From: Paenibacillus solani
GTDB lineage: Bacteria > Bacillota > Bacilli > Paenibacillales > Paenibacillaceae
DNA: 64,000 bases
Assembly: GCF_001277345.1 (NCBI RefSeq)
Contig: NZ_LIUT01000002.1
Coordinates: forward strand, 301 to 64,300
Direction: 5' to 3'
Positions within the stretch are counted from its first letter, which is position 1, and each line of letters opens with the position of its first letter. This document shows positions 46,997-55,655 of this stretch, one piece after another. A model generated the notes under the pieces. It worked only from the letters and a program-made list of their open reading frames with translations, was not told the origin of the DNA and searched no databases. The translations under genes were made by a program, and so were the position numbers.

Positions 46997-49218
46997 TGCA
47001 CAACGACCTCCTGTTCATGGATTTCGGATAGTCCGAATACGGATAGCTCCAGAATTTCCGCGATATCTCGCGTTTTTACGCTTTCTTCCACTTCCATCAG
47101 CTTCGTGCCGTCCTCCAGCATCGTCAGACAGAACGGACAAGCGGAACTGATGATCGTCGGGGATACGGAGAGCGCCTGCTCGGTACGTGCCAGATTCACA
47201 CGCTTGCCCGCGTCTTCCTCCATCCACATCTGCCCGCCGCCCGCTCCGCAGCACATCCCGTTCTCGCGAGTTCGCTCCATCTCCAGAAGCTCGACGCCTG
47301 GAATGGCTCGTAGCACGCTGCGCGGCTGTTCATACATGTCGTTATAGCGCCCCAGATAGCAGGAGTCATGGTAGGTGATTTTCTCCTGCACCTGATATTT
47401 AGGCTGAAGACGCCCTTCCTTCACCAGCTGATCCAGCAGCTCCGTGTGATGAATGACCTCAGCTTCAAGCCCAAACTCCGGATACTCGTTCTTCAAAATA
47501 TTGAAGGTATGCGGACAAGCGGTGACGATTCGTTTCACATCGTATTTCTGGAATGTCTCGATGTTCTCCATGCACAGCTGCTGGAACAGAAATTCATTGC
47601 CCATGCGGCGCGGCGTGTCGCCCGAATTCTTCTCCTCGTTGCCGAGAATAGCGAAATTGACGCCAGCTTCATTCATAAGCCGGACGAAAGCCCGGGTAAT
47701 CTTGCGGCTGCGATTGTCGTAAGAGCCCATGGAGCCGACAAAGAACAGCACATCGAAATCCGGATTCTCCTTCACGGTCGGAATCTTCAAATTGAGTGCC
47801 CCTTCTGGATCGACCTCCTTCACCCACTTGCTCCGGTCCGAACGGCTGATTCCCCAAGGATTGCCTTGTCGTTCGATGTTTTGCATCGCACGCTGGCCTT
47901 CCTGCGGCACGCTGCCCTCCATCAGAACGAGATGACGCCGAAGATCCACGATTTTGTCGACATGCTCGTTTGCAACCGGACACTGATCCTCGCAGTTGCG
48001 GCATGTGGTGCACGCCCATATCTCTTCTTCCGTCATGACGCCGCCGATCAGCTGAACGTCCTTTGGGTCCACCCCCTCGACTTGATGCCAGGAGCGCTTC
48101 TGAACGTCCATCGTCGGACCGATATCGGTGATACCCTCGCCCTTCCAGCCGACAAGCGCCAGATCCGTTGCGCCCATAGAGTGAACGCCCGGCGATCCAA
48201 ACACGGATGCAGGCATCCATGCCGATTTGGAGGTGAGTGCGGCGCCTTTTTCCGTGAGATGATCCCTCAGCTTCACAATCATGTGCATTGGCGACAGCAG
48301 CTTGCCTGTATTCGAGGCCGGGCATACGTTGGTGCATCTTCCGCATTCAACGCAGGCATAGAAATCCAGCATCTGCTTCTGCGTGAAGTCCTCAATCTTG
48401 CCTACCCCGAATGCTTCTGCCTCTTCGTCCTCCAGATCCAGCTTGCTTAGCTTGCCTGGGGGATCGGTACGGCGGACCAGAATATTGATCGGAGCCGTAA
48501 TGAGGTGAAAATGCTTCGATTGCGGCACATAGATGAGAAACGATAACAGAATCAACAGATGCAGCCACCAGAACACGTAGTAGCACACCGTAACTGCCAC
48601 CGACGGCATCCAGGCGAACACGGTCGCGATGCTTGAGGAGATCGGCGCCATTGCTGACCACGCCAGTCCTTCCATCAGCCGTTCAAAAGCCATTGTCAGC
48701 AGAACCGAAGCCATCAGCGTAGTAATGAAGAACACAATAATGCTTGGCTTCCAGCCCCGCTTAAGCCGCTTCAGCTTCTCGCCGTAACGGCGGTAAGCCG
48801 CATAACCGATGGCGAGCAGAATCAGCGCAACCGTGATCTCCTGCATCAGGATAAAGCCGGCGTGACCTGGTATTGGCAGGCTGCGGCCTGACAAGCCCTT
48901 CCAGATGATATCCAGCGCACCGAACTGCAGAATGATAAATCCGTAAAATACGATAAAGTGCATAAGACCGCTCTTGCGGTCCTTAAACAGCTTGCTCTGC
49001 CCGAACACCTGGATGGCGAATTGGCTCAGTCGTTCCTTGAGATCCTTCTTCAGATTGGCCGGCTTGCCCAAACGGACATACAGATACCGGCGATACACCA
49101 CGGTGGCGAACATATATACCGCACATCCGGTGATCAAGACAAAGAGCAGCGCATTCATTAACGATAGAACCATCCCTCTCAGCCCCTTGCGTTTATAATC
49201 CTTCGTCCACCCTTCCAT
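46993..49218 (-). CDS. fadF: Membrane iron-sulfur reductase, FadF-like
   Basis: 741 residues. Five or so transmembrane helices in the N-terminal ~240 residues (nitrate-reductase gamma-like), then two 4Fe-4S motifs CVECGRCTNVCP and CTTCRNCEDQCP, then two cysteine-rich CCG domains (ITACPHTFNILKNEYP; GMCCGAGGG). This is the layout of Bacillus FadF, thought to take electrons from ETF to the quinone pool. The annotated ATG has no RBS; a start at ATG 49173 (MVLSLMNALL), nine bases after AAGGGG, is at least as likely. Confidence 0.9.
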   Translation of the reverse strand: MEGWTKDYKRKGLRGMVLSLMNALLFVLITGCAVYMFATVVYRRYLYVRLGKPANLKKDLKERLSQFAIQVFGQSKLFKDRKSGLMHFIVFYGFIILQFGALDIIWKGLSGRSLPIPGHAGFILMQEITVALILLAIGYAAYRRYGEKLKRLKRGWKPSIIVFFITTLMASVLLTMAFERLMEGLAWSAMAPISSSIATVFAWMPSVAVTVCYYVFWWLHLLILLSFLIYVPQSKHFHLITAPINILVRRTDPPGKLSKLDLEDEEAEAFGVGKIEDFTQKQMLDFYACVECGRCTNVCPASNTGKLLSPMHMIVKLRDHLTEKGAALTSKSAWMPASVFGSPGVHSMGATDLALVGWKGEGITDIGPTMDVQKRSWHQVEGVDPKDVQLIGGVMTEEEIWACTTCRNCEDQCPVANEHVDKIVDLRRHLVLMEGSVPQEGQRAMQNIERQGNPWGISRSDRSKWVKEVDPEGALNLKIPTVKENPDFDVLFFVGSMGSYDNRSRKITRAFVRLMNEAGVNFAILGNEEKNSGDTPRRMGNEFLFQQLCMENIETFQKYDVKRIVTACPHTFNILKNEYPEFGLEAEVIHHTELLDQLVKEGRLQPKYQVQEKITYHDSCYLGRYNDMYEQPRSVLRAIPGVELLEMERTRENGMCCGAGGGQMWMEEDAGKRVNLARTEQALSVSPTIISSACPFCLTMLEDGTKLMEVEESVKTRDIAEILELSVFGLSEIHEQEVVVQ

Positions 49219-49549
49219 TTATCTGATGCAGCGTTCAATTCTTAAGCACGGTCACTCCTTCCAGATCCGTTCGTCATTGTATTGGCAGCAGATGTAATAT
49301 GAAGCGCTTTCATGACGGATGCAAAAATAGACCTCCACATCATGCTCTTCCGACTACTATAAACCGATACTTCATCGTTCCTGGCTGCATTTCGATCTGT
49401 ACAACGTATAACGTAATGTACTTGCCTGCTAAGCCTTGCGATATCGTTACTTCCGGTTAAACTGCCGTCGATTGCTCTGATATGAACGTCTTATTCTGCT
49501 GCTATGGTCACGCCTGCTTCATCCATTTCACGTCGCTTAAACCTTAGCG
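49219..49549. other. Divergent intergenic region fadF / fadR
   Basis: Carries the fadF upstream region. I see no second FadR box and no convincing promoter on the minus strand; the fadR promoter and box begin at 49550. Confidence 0.4.
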
Positions 49550-49578
49550 TTGACAATGACTTGAACGTATTTTATGAT
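49550..49578 (+). promoter_or_regulatory. Sigma-A promoter of fadR-etfB-etfA
   Basis: TTGACA (49550-49555), 17 bases, TATGAT (49573-49578): a near-consensus promoter. Transcription would start about 49585, just before the FadR box. Confidence 0.85.
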
Positions 49579-49592
49579 GGATACATCAAAAA

Positions 49593-49610
49593 TGAATGAG
49601 TATTCATTCA
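49593..49610. promoter_or_regulatory. FadR operator
   Basis: TGAATGA-GTAT-TCATTCA, a perfect 7-base inverted repeat and a full match to the Bacillus FadR box TGAATGANTANTCATTCA as I know it. It sits at about +9 to +26 of the promoter, where bound FadR would block the polymerase. Long-chain acyl-CoA is the known inducer in Bacillus. Confidence 0.9.
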
Positions 49611-49645
49611 TAATTTTAACTGTATTCTAACACCGGGGTGATCAT

Positions 49646-50236
49646 ATGACAAGTAAAAAAAACGATAAATACCATCTTATTCTCCAGGGCGCCCTGAAAG
49701 TATTTGCCGAGAACGGCTATCATCGGTCGCAGGTGTCCAAAATTGCCAAGGCCGCAGGCGTAGCCGATGGCACTATCTATTTGTACTTCAAGAGGAAGGA
49801 GGATATCCTGATTCGTTTGTTCCAGGAGAAGCTGGGCGAGCTCGTCGGCAAATTCCACGAAAGCGTAAAAGGCACCACGGACGCGGTGGAAGCGCTACGG
49901 ACCGTGTGCAGCATCCATTTCTCAGAGCTGGAGAGCAATCCTGAGCTTGCTTATGTTACGCAGATTGAACTGCGGCAGAGCGATTTGGAGCTGCGTAAGG
50001 AAATCGGCAATGCATTGAAGCCATATATTTTGCTGATCGAGAATATTCTGGAACAGGGCATCCAGGAGCAGAAATTCCGTTCCGATCTGAACGTCAAGCT
50101 AGTGCGAAGCCTCATCTTTGGCGCTATGGACGAAGCGGTCACCTCCTGGCTTATTTCCGGACGTAAATACTCGCTGTCCGATCAGACGGACGATACGCTT
50201 AGCTTTTTCCTGAATGGTGTTTCCGGCGGAAACTAA
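49646..50236 (+). CDS. fadR: TetR-family fatty-acid regulator FadR
   Basis: 196 residues. The HTH region YHLILQGALKVFAENGYHRS, AKAAGVADGTIYLYFKRKEDIL fits B. subtilis FadR (YsiA) closely, and a FadR box stands 36 bases upstream. It is followed at 40 bases by etfB, as in the Bacillus fadR-fadB-etfB-etfA operon, although fadB is missing here. It represses beta-oxidation genes and is released by long-chain acyl-CoA. Confidence 0.93.
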   Translation: MTSKKNDKYHLILQGALKVFAENGYHRSQVSKIAKAAGVADGTIYLYFKRKEDILIRLFQEKLGELVGKFHESVKGTTDAVEALRTVCSIHFSELESNPELAYVTQIELRQSDLELRKEIGNALKPYILLIENILEQGIQEQKFRSDLNVKLVRSLIFGAMDEAVTSWLISGRKYSLSDQTDDTLSFFLNGVSGGN

Positions 50237-50276
50237 GTTTTCGCTGATATTCATATTTGAAGGGAGCGTTTAATCG

Positions 50277-51044
50277 ATGAAGATTGTCGTATTGCTTAAA
50301 CAGACCTTTGACACTGAGGAAAAAATTACGATTGAGAATGGATCGATTGCTGAAGATGGAGTGAAATTTGTGATCAACCCTTATGACGAATATGCCGTGG
50401 AGGAAGCCGTGAAGCTTCGGGATGACCACGGCGGCAGCGTGACGCTCCTGTCGGTCGGACCGGATCGTACCGCAGAAGCCCTGCGGACTGCGCTCGCCAT
50501 GGGTGCCGATGATGCCGTGCTGATCTCCGACGAGCAGATTCCTGATGATGAATTTGCGGTATCGAAGGTGCTGCATGCATATTTGTCCAAGGAAAACCCG
50601 GACTTGATCCTCGGCGGCAACTTCTCCGTGGATCGCGGTTCAGGCCAAGTAGCGATTCGCCTGGCAAGTCTTCTCGGCATTTCACATGCCGGATCCATTA
50701 CCAAGCTCACGCTGAATGGGACCACGGCTGAAGTGCATCGCGATGCTGAAGGCGATCTTGAAGTACTGGAGGTTCAACTGCCAGCCATCTTCACGGCTCA
50801 GCAGGGATTGAACGACCCCCGCTATCCGTCGCTGCCAGGCATCATGAAGGCAAAGAAGAAGCCATTCCAGACCTTATCTCTGGATGATCTCGGGTTATCC
50901 GAAGCCGATATTCATCCCGCAACGAAGCAAATCGAGCTGTCCTTGCCACCGGCACGAGGTGCTGGACGTTTCCTGAAGGGCGAACCTGCAGAAGTCGCGC
51001 ATGAGCTGGTCAACTTGCTGCGCACACAATCGAAAGTAATCTAA
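50277..51044 (+). CDS. etfB: Electron transfer flavoprotein beta subunit
   Basis: 255 residues. MKIVVLLKQTFDTE start, NPYDEYAVEEAVKLRD and ETF-beta signature region with NFSVDRGSGQVAIRLASLLG. With EtfA it takes electrons from acyl-CoA dehydrogenase. GAAGGGAGCG lies upstream. A 236-base gap follows before etfA. Confidence 0.95.
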   Translation: MKIVVLLKQTFDTEEKITIENGSIAEDGVKFVINPYDEYAVEEAVKLRDDHGGSVTLLSVGPDRTAEALRTALAMGADDAVLISDEQIPDDEFAVSKVLHAYLSKENPDLILGGNFSVDRGSGQVAIRLASLLGISHAGSITKLTLNGTTAEVHRDAEGDLEVLEVQLPAIFTAQQGLNDPRYPSLPGIMKAKKKPFQTLSLDDLGLSEADIHPATKQIELSLPPARGAGRFLKGEPAEVAHELVNLLRTQSKVI

Positions 51045-51280
51045 TGAGTTAAACAAAGGGAACATAGCGCCTTGGCCTATTCCTTATCTATTCTGATTGT
51101 ATGGTTTACAGGATGTCCGTCATGCACGCTTTTCACCAGACCGCTTAAGTAACGGGGTATCGGCGATTCGAACAGAAGTATCCCGCCTAACGCTTGAAAA
51201 GTTCGTATTGGTCAAAATCTGGTCTATATCGTCAAACTCTTTTCCCATCAAATCTCAAATGGATCTTAGGAGGTTATGAT

Positions 51281-52258
51281 ATGAGCAAAACGATCTTAGT
51301 GTATGCCGAGAACCGGGATGGAAAGCTGCGTCAGATTGCTCTCGAGACGCTCGGCGCAGCTCGTTTGATTGCAGGTGACGGCGACAGCATCCGCGTTCTG
51401 GTTGCGGGGTCGAATATTACGGAAGCTGTATCGGCTTTGAACGACTATGGAGTTGATACGATTTATACTATCGAGCATGATGATCTGGAAAGCTATAATC
51501 CTGAAGCTTATATGGCAGCCATTGGAGCCGTTATCGACCTGGCGCAGCCGGATGCCGTCCTCTTCGGGCATACGGCCATCGGCCGCGATTTAGCCCCGCT
51601 CGTAGCGGCGTCGCTGAACGCGGGACAGATTTCCGATGTGACCGCGATTGATACGGAAGGCGGAGAGGCTGTGTTCACACGTCCGCTCTATGCAGGTAAA
51701 GCTTTTGAGAAGCGCGCCTTTCAGAATGGTCCTTGGGTGTTCACTGTGCGGCCGAACAATATTCCAGCTGCAGAAGCCATTGACGGCGCAAACGCCAGCA
51801 TAGAGGATATCACTTATCCGGCTCCTTCCCTCCGCTCCCTAGTAAAGGATGTCGTCCGCAAAACCACAGGAAAAATCGACCTCTCGGAAGCCAAAATCGT
51901 GATCTCCGGCGGACGCGGCGTGAAGAGCGCGGAAGGCTTCCAGCCGCTGGAGGAGCTCGCCGACCTGCTCGGCGGAGCCGTTGGTGCATCGCGCGGCGCC
52001 TGTGATGCCGGCTACTGCGATTACGCGCTCCAGATCGGACAGACCGGCAAAGTGGTCACGCCCGAGATCTATATTGCTTGCGGTATTAGCGGCGCTATCC
52101 AGCATCTGGCCGGCATGAGCCAATCCCGGGTCATTATCGCCATCAACAAGGACCCGGAAGCACCGATCTTTAAAGTCGCCGATTACGGTATCGTCGGCGA
52201 TCTGTTCGACATCGTCCCACTGCTGACACAGGAATTCCGCAAGGTATTGGTTTCCTAG
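51281..52258 (+). CDS. etfA: Electron transfer flavoprotein alpha subunit
   Basis: 325 residues from ATG 51281, with AGGAGG seven bases upstream; an open frame reaches back to 51194 without similarity. FAD-binding signature VISGGRGVKSAEGFQPLEEL and YIACGISGAIQHLAGM, VAINKDPEAPIF-type block near the end. Partner of EtfB; a terminator follows at 52293. Confidence 0.95.
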   Translation: MSKTILVYAENRDGKLRQIALETLGAARLIAGDGDSIRVLVAGSNITEAVSALNDYGVDTIYTIEHDDLESYNPEAYMAAIGAVIDLAQPDAVLFGHTAIGRDLAPLVAASLNAGQISDVTAIDTEGGEAVFTRPLYAGKAFEKRAFQNGPWVFTVRPNNIPAAEAIDGANASIEDITYPAPSLRSLVKDVVRKTTGKIDLSEAKIVISGGRGVKSAEGFQPLEELADLLGGAVGASRGACDAGYCDYALQIGQTGKVVTPEIYIACGISGAIQHLAGMSQSRVIIAINKDPEAPIFKVADYGIVGDLFDIVPLLTQEFRKVLVS

Positions 52259-52292
52259 CACTTATTAACGATCCCACGGTAACAAACTCAGA

Positions 52293-52337
52293 TAAAAAGG
52301 CTGCTCCAGAGGTCCGAGGAACCTGGAGCAGCCTTTT
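52293..52337 (+). terminator. Terminator of the fadR-etfBA operon
   Basis: AAAGGCTGCTCCAG / CTGGAGCAGCCTTTT long hairpin with A and T runs, 35 bases past the etfA stop. Confidence 0.9.
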
Positions 52338-52506
52338 ACTTCGTAAATTTTGTACCTGCATCACCACTTCGCCTATGAAGCATTTCTCTGGCCGACCAGC
52401 CATCTAAGCATGCTCCGAACCACGCGTCGTGTGCACGGGAGTACTGCGCACGATGTATGGACAGCCACAACTACTGGATGCAAAACCAGGCACTCATCTG
52501 TCGCCT

Positions 52507-52830
52507 TTAAGATCCAAACCGTTTCAACAGCTTCTGTTGATGGGCCGCAAAGGCTTCTTCCAGCGAGATATCGTACAGATCCGCCAGCAACGAAATATTG
52601 CCGAGCACGTCGCCGATCTCTTCCACCAGATCCTGCTTCAGCCGTTCCCTGGACTGAACCTCTTCATCAGGGCGATCCCTGCCAATCTCATAAGCTCGGA
52701 CGGCCCGTGCCGTCTCCCCTGTCTCCTCCATTAAAAACCCCATTCGGATAAAGGGACCATATTCGGTCCAGCCCCTTTCACCGTAAAACTGTTTGATCCA
52801 TTGCTGTGCTTCATTCATGTCCATTACCAT
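52507..52830 (-). CDS. MazG-like nucleotide pyrophosphohydrolase
   Basis: 107 residues. EETGE and, 25 residues on, EEIGDVLGN give the ExxE...ExxD metal-binding pattern of the all-alpha NTP pyrophosphatase superfamily. GGAGG precedes ATG 52830 by four bases; ATG 52824 has better spacing. It probably hydrolyses a nucleotide triphosphate in a house-cleaning role. Confidence 0.85.
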   Translation of the reverse strand: MVMDMNEAQQWIKQFYGERGWTEYGPFIRMGFLMEETGETARAVRAYEIGRDRPDEEVQSRERLKQDLVEEIGDVLGNISLLADLYDISLEEAFAAHQQKLLKRFGS

Positions 52831-52973
52831 ACTACCTCCGTGATTCCTTGGTATGGGGCCAAAACCCTTTTTTTACACAATTCGAGATCAAATCCATGAT
52901 AAAAAGAACATCCATGCCATAGAATAAGTAGATGCTATGAAAACGTTGGAATGAAAGATAGCCCAACGATGCC

Positions 52974-53002
52974 ATGACATAAATCACTATATATAGTATA
53001 AT
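52974..53002 (+). promoter_or_regulatory. Promoter of the LOG-family gene
   Basis: ATGACA (52974-52979), 17 bases, TATAAT (52997-53002), 43 bases before the start codon. Confidence 0.65.
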
Positions 53003-53045
53003 TACTCTGATAAAATATCAACATCTGGTTAAGGAGTGTGTATTT

Positions 53046-53624
53046 TTGAAATCTATATGTGTATTTGCAGGATCGAATCTAGGCGAACATCCAGACTATA
53101 AGGCAAAGGCAGCTGAGCTTGGCAGGCATATTGCCCACAACCAATACAAGCTCGTGTACGGCGGCTCCAACATCGGATTGATGGGTGAAGTAGCGAATGC
53201 TGTCTTGCAGCATGGGGGCGAGGTTATCGGCGTGATGCCCAAAGGGCTGTTCAAAGGAGAAATCGTACATACTGAGCTGACCCAGCTCATCGAAGTAGCG
53301 GATATGCACGAACGCAAAGCCACGATGGGCAAGCTGGCCGACGGGTTTATTGCCCTGCCGGGCGGTTTTGGAACCTATGAAGAACTATTCGAAGTATTGT
53401 GCTGGTCCCAAATCGGGATTCATCAAAAGCCGATTGGGCTGCTGAGTATCCGTGATTATTATGAACCGTTTATGAAGCTGATTCAGCACAGCATTACCGA
53501 GGGCTTCTCTAACGCCTCCCATTTGAACCTGATCAACATCTCGGAGGACCCGCTCAAGCTGCTTGAGCTCATGGACAGCTACACGCCTCCGACACTGGAG
53601 CTTAAGTGGAAGGACCTGGACTAG
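53046..53624 (+). CDS. LOG-family nucleotide 5'-monophosphate phosphoribohydrolase
   Basis: 192 residues from a TTG start; AAGGAG lies about ten bases upstream and no ATG competes. GGSNIGLMG near residue 40 and the catalytic PGGFGTYEE at 105-113 are the LOG (lonely guy, YvdD-like) signature. Such enzymes release free bases from nucleoside monophosphates, in plants and some bacteria producing active cytokinins. Monocistronic. Confidence 0.92.
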   Translation: MKSICVFAGSNLGEHPDYKAKAAELGRHIAHNQYKLVYGGSNIGLMGEVANAVLQHGGEVIGVMPKGLFKGEIVHTELTQLIEVADMHERKATMGKLADGFIALPGGFGTYEELFEVLCWSQIGIHQKPIGLLSIRDYYEPFMKLIQHSITEGFSNASHLNLINISEDPLKLLELMDSYTPPTLELKWKDLD

Positions 53625-53716
53625 AGAGAATCGCAGCGGTCGATAATTGCTGGCAACCGTCCAGCCGGACCAGTACCTAAACCAGTAGATTGCATCACTC
53701 CTCTGAGAAAAAGGAA

Positions 53717-53743
53717 GGGAGCCAGCTAAAATGCCGGCTCCCT
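53717..53743 (-). terminator. Terminator of the methyltransferase gene
   Basis: GGGAGCCGGC / GCTGGCTCCC hairpin followed by TTCCTTTTT on the minus strand, 19 bases past the methyltransferase stop and between two convergent genes. Confidence 0.75.
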
Positions 53744-53761
53744 CTATAACTTGCACGTGTT

Positions 53762-54475
53762 CTATATTTTGCTGATCTTCAACAGCGAATTGCCGTTCTT
53801 CATAAACTCATAAGGCACGTTGACTTCCGTCACCCGTAAGCCTTCTGCCTCCAGCTCGTGGATCAAGCGATCCAGGTGAGCATAACGGCTCCCCGTTAAA
53901 TCGGTCAATGGGAATATGCGTACCTCCTCCGAGGCAACTCGCAGCAGTTCCCGAACCGTTTGAATATGAAAGTCATAATCCAAACGGTCACTATACATAA
54001 ACAGAAAATGAGCCGACAATACGAGGTGAAACTGCTTATCGTCAAAAGGCAGCTCCGGGAGTACCGCAGCGACATATCGATCCGGAAATTCTCTCATATC
54101 CTGAACGCAGTCACGGAGTGCTTGCTGGCGATGCTCGCACAGTCCCGGCACATCTCCATAATAATCCCACACATAATTGCTCTTCGCCCGCTCCATCGTT
54201 TCCATCGCATGCTCGATGTCCTGTTGTCCCTTGGCCTCCAGGTCATCCAGTCTGTGATCATACGCAATATCGCTGGCCGTAACATCAAGCCCCTGCTTCC
54301 GTCCATGAGCGGTAAACGAACACGCACCGGAAGGGCAATCCAATATCCTTTTGCCGGCTAGCTCTGATAATTGCAAATCAAACATATGCGTGTATTCTTC
54401 GAACGTGCGTCCGATGAACACCACCCGATCCAATTCCTGCTTGGTCTTGCCTTGACTCTGCTCAACTCTACTCAT
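53762..54475 (-). CDS. SAM-dependent methyltransferase-like protein
   Basis: 237 residues. AGKRILDCPSGACSFTA is a motif I-like glycine-poor SAM-binding loop, followed by DVTASDIAYD (motif II Asp) and LPFDDKQFHLVLSAHFLFMY (motif IV). This family of putative methyltransferases is found in Bacillales without known substrate. GAGGTGAG precedes the ATG. Flanked by convergent and divergent neighbours, so monocistronic. Confidence 0.78.
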   Translation of the reverse strand: MSRVEQSQGKTKQELDRVVFIGRTFEEYTHMFDLQLSELAGKRILDCPSGACSFTAHGRKQGLDVTASDIAYDHRLDDLEAKGQQDIEHAMETMERAKSNYVWDYYGDVPGLCEHRQQALRDCVQDMREFPDRYVAAVLPELPFDDKQFHLVLSAHFLFMYSDRLDYDFHIQTVRELLRVASEEVRIFPLTDLTGSRYAHLDRLIHELEAEGLRVTEVNVPYEFMKNGNSLLKISKI

Positions 54476-54733
54476 CTCTACTCACCTCAGCTATGATTTG
54501 GTGCGGATGCGGCAGCTCCTGCACACTCCGCAAGTATATATTACCATAATATGGAGTTAGGGGAATAAGAATATTATGATTCCTGTCTGTTCTTTTTAAG
54601 AAAATTCATCTGAAATCTGGTTAGTCCTAAAGCATCGACCTGTTGCCTGCCGGTTTCTCCCTTACATTATGTAATATGGTAGCCTGTAAAGCTATAATAT
54701 AGATAACTAACTTTCTTCGGAGGAGATTTTCTT

Positions 54734-55495
54734 ATGCTGTCTTATCCTGCGGCTACGACCAGGGAAGAGAAAATGAACATCATTCATCACATCAAAGACC
54801 GGCTGCTTCAATTGCACGGTGATGACATTCTTGCCATCGGCCTGTACGGTTCGATTGCCCAAGGGATTGATGGCCCTTACTCGGATATCGAGCTTCGGGT
54901 TATAACGCAGGACGGAGTCTCCCTGCCAGGCCATGAATTCATATATCCCCCTTTCAAAATCGAGATCGGCATGAAACAAAAACGGGACATCCTCAAGGCA
55001 GCCGCGTCTGTGGATGACTCCTGGGCTATTAAAGCCGGTGCTTATGTACATCTGCAGGAAATATACGATCCGGGGAATCTGCTGGCTGAGATTCGGAAGC
55101 TGCCCCTCGAGATTTCAGATGAGGCTATTAAAGAAACGATGCGGGAGTTCATGATTTGGGAGCCCTACGAAACAATGGGCAAAATCCGAAACAACTTCCA
55201 GTCCGGGAACCAAAGCTATCTACCGCTTGGCGCCAAGGACCTGACCTGGCAAACAGCCAAGCTGATTGGACTTGCCAACCGAACCTTCTACCATACAAGA
55301 GCCCGAACGTTGGAGGAATCCCTGTCCCTCCCATCCCGGCCCTCCGGTTATGATGAGCTTGCGCAGTTGGTCATGCGCGGACAGCTTTTCGAAACCGATC
55401 ATGTCTATGAGCTTTGCGAACAGCTCTGGACCGGACTAAACGCATGGTATGAACAAATGAATATTGAATATAAATTAAAAGAGCTTCCATTCTGA
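54734..55495 (+). CDS. ANT(4')-like aminoglycoside nucleotidyltransferase
   Basis: 253 residues, the same length as kanamycin nucleotidyltransferase ANT(4')-I. GLYGSIAQGIDGPYSDIEL contains the G-S and D-x-E motif (S40, D51, E53); E77 and E146 align with the third carboxylate and the catalytic base of ANT(4'). LPSGYDxL and the C-terminal LPF are also shared in pattern (PSGYDELAQLVMRGQL). It would transfer AMP to the 4'-hydroxyl of aminoglycosides; substrate use by this divergent homologue is not certain. GGAGGAG precedes the ATG. GC content matches the core genes, so it looks resident. Confidence 0.82.
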   Translation: MLSYPAATTREEKMNIIHHIKDRLLQLHGDDILAIGLYGSIAQGIDGPYSDIELRVITQDGVSLPGHEFIYPPFKIEIGMKQKRDILKAAASVDDSWAIKAGAYVHLQEIYDPGNLLAEIRKLPLEISDEAIKETMREFMIWEPYETMGKIRNNFQSGNQSYLPLGAKDLTWQTAKLIGLANRTFYHTRARTLEESLSLPSRPSGYDELAQLVMRGQLFETDHVYELCEQLWTGLNAWYEQMNIEYKLKELPF

Positions 55496-55508
55496 TGGAG
55501 GCTCTTTT
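55477..55508 (+). terminator. Terminator overlapping the end of the ANT(4')-like gene
   Basis: AAAAGAGCTTCCAT / ATGGAGGCTCTTTT hairpin; the stop codon (TGA at 55493-55495) lies in the loop. Confidence 0.85.
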
Positions 55509-55655
55509 GTTAGGGCGGATACCCATCGATCTCAATCTTATATTGACGCATGTCATATTTTGGAACTACGCTGGTAAGGGGCTAACTATTACATACGATG
55601 AAAGATCATACCACGAGAGACCCTGAATGATCATATAAGGAAGTGAATATGTACC

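Noticed and set aside
47368..48450. Plus-strand frame of 360 codons opposite fadF
   Set aside because: Antisense shadow; the minus strand carries the iron-sulfur and CCG motifs.
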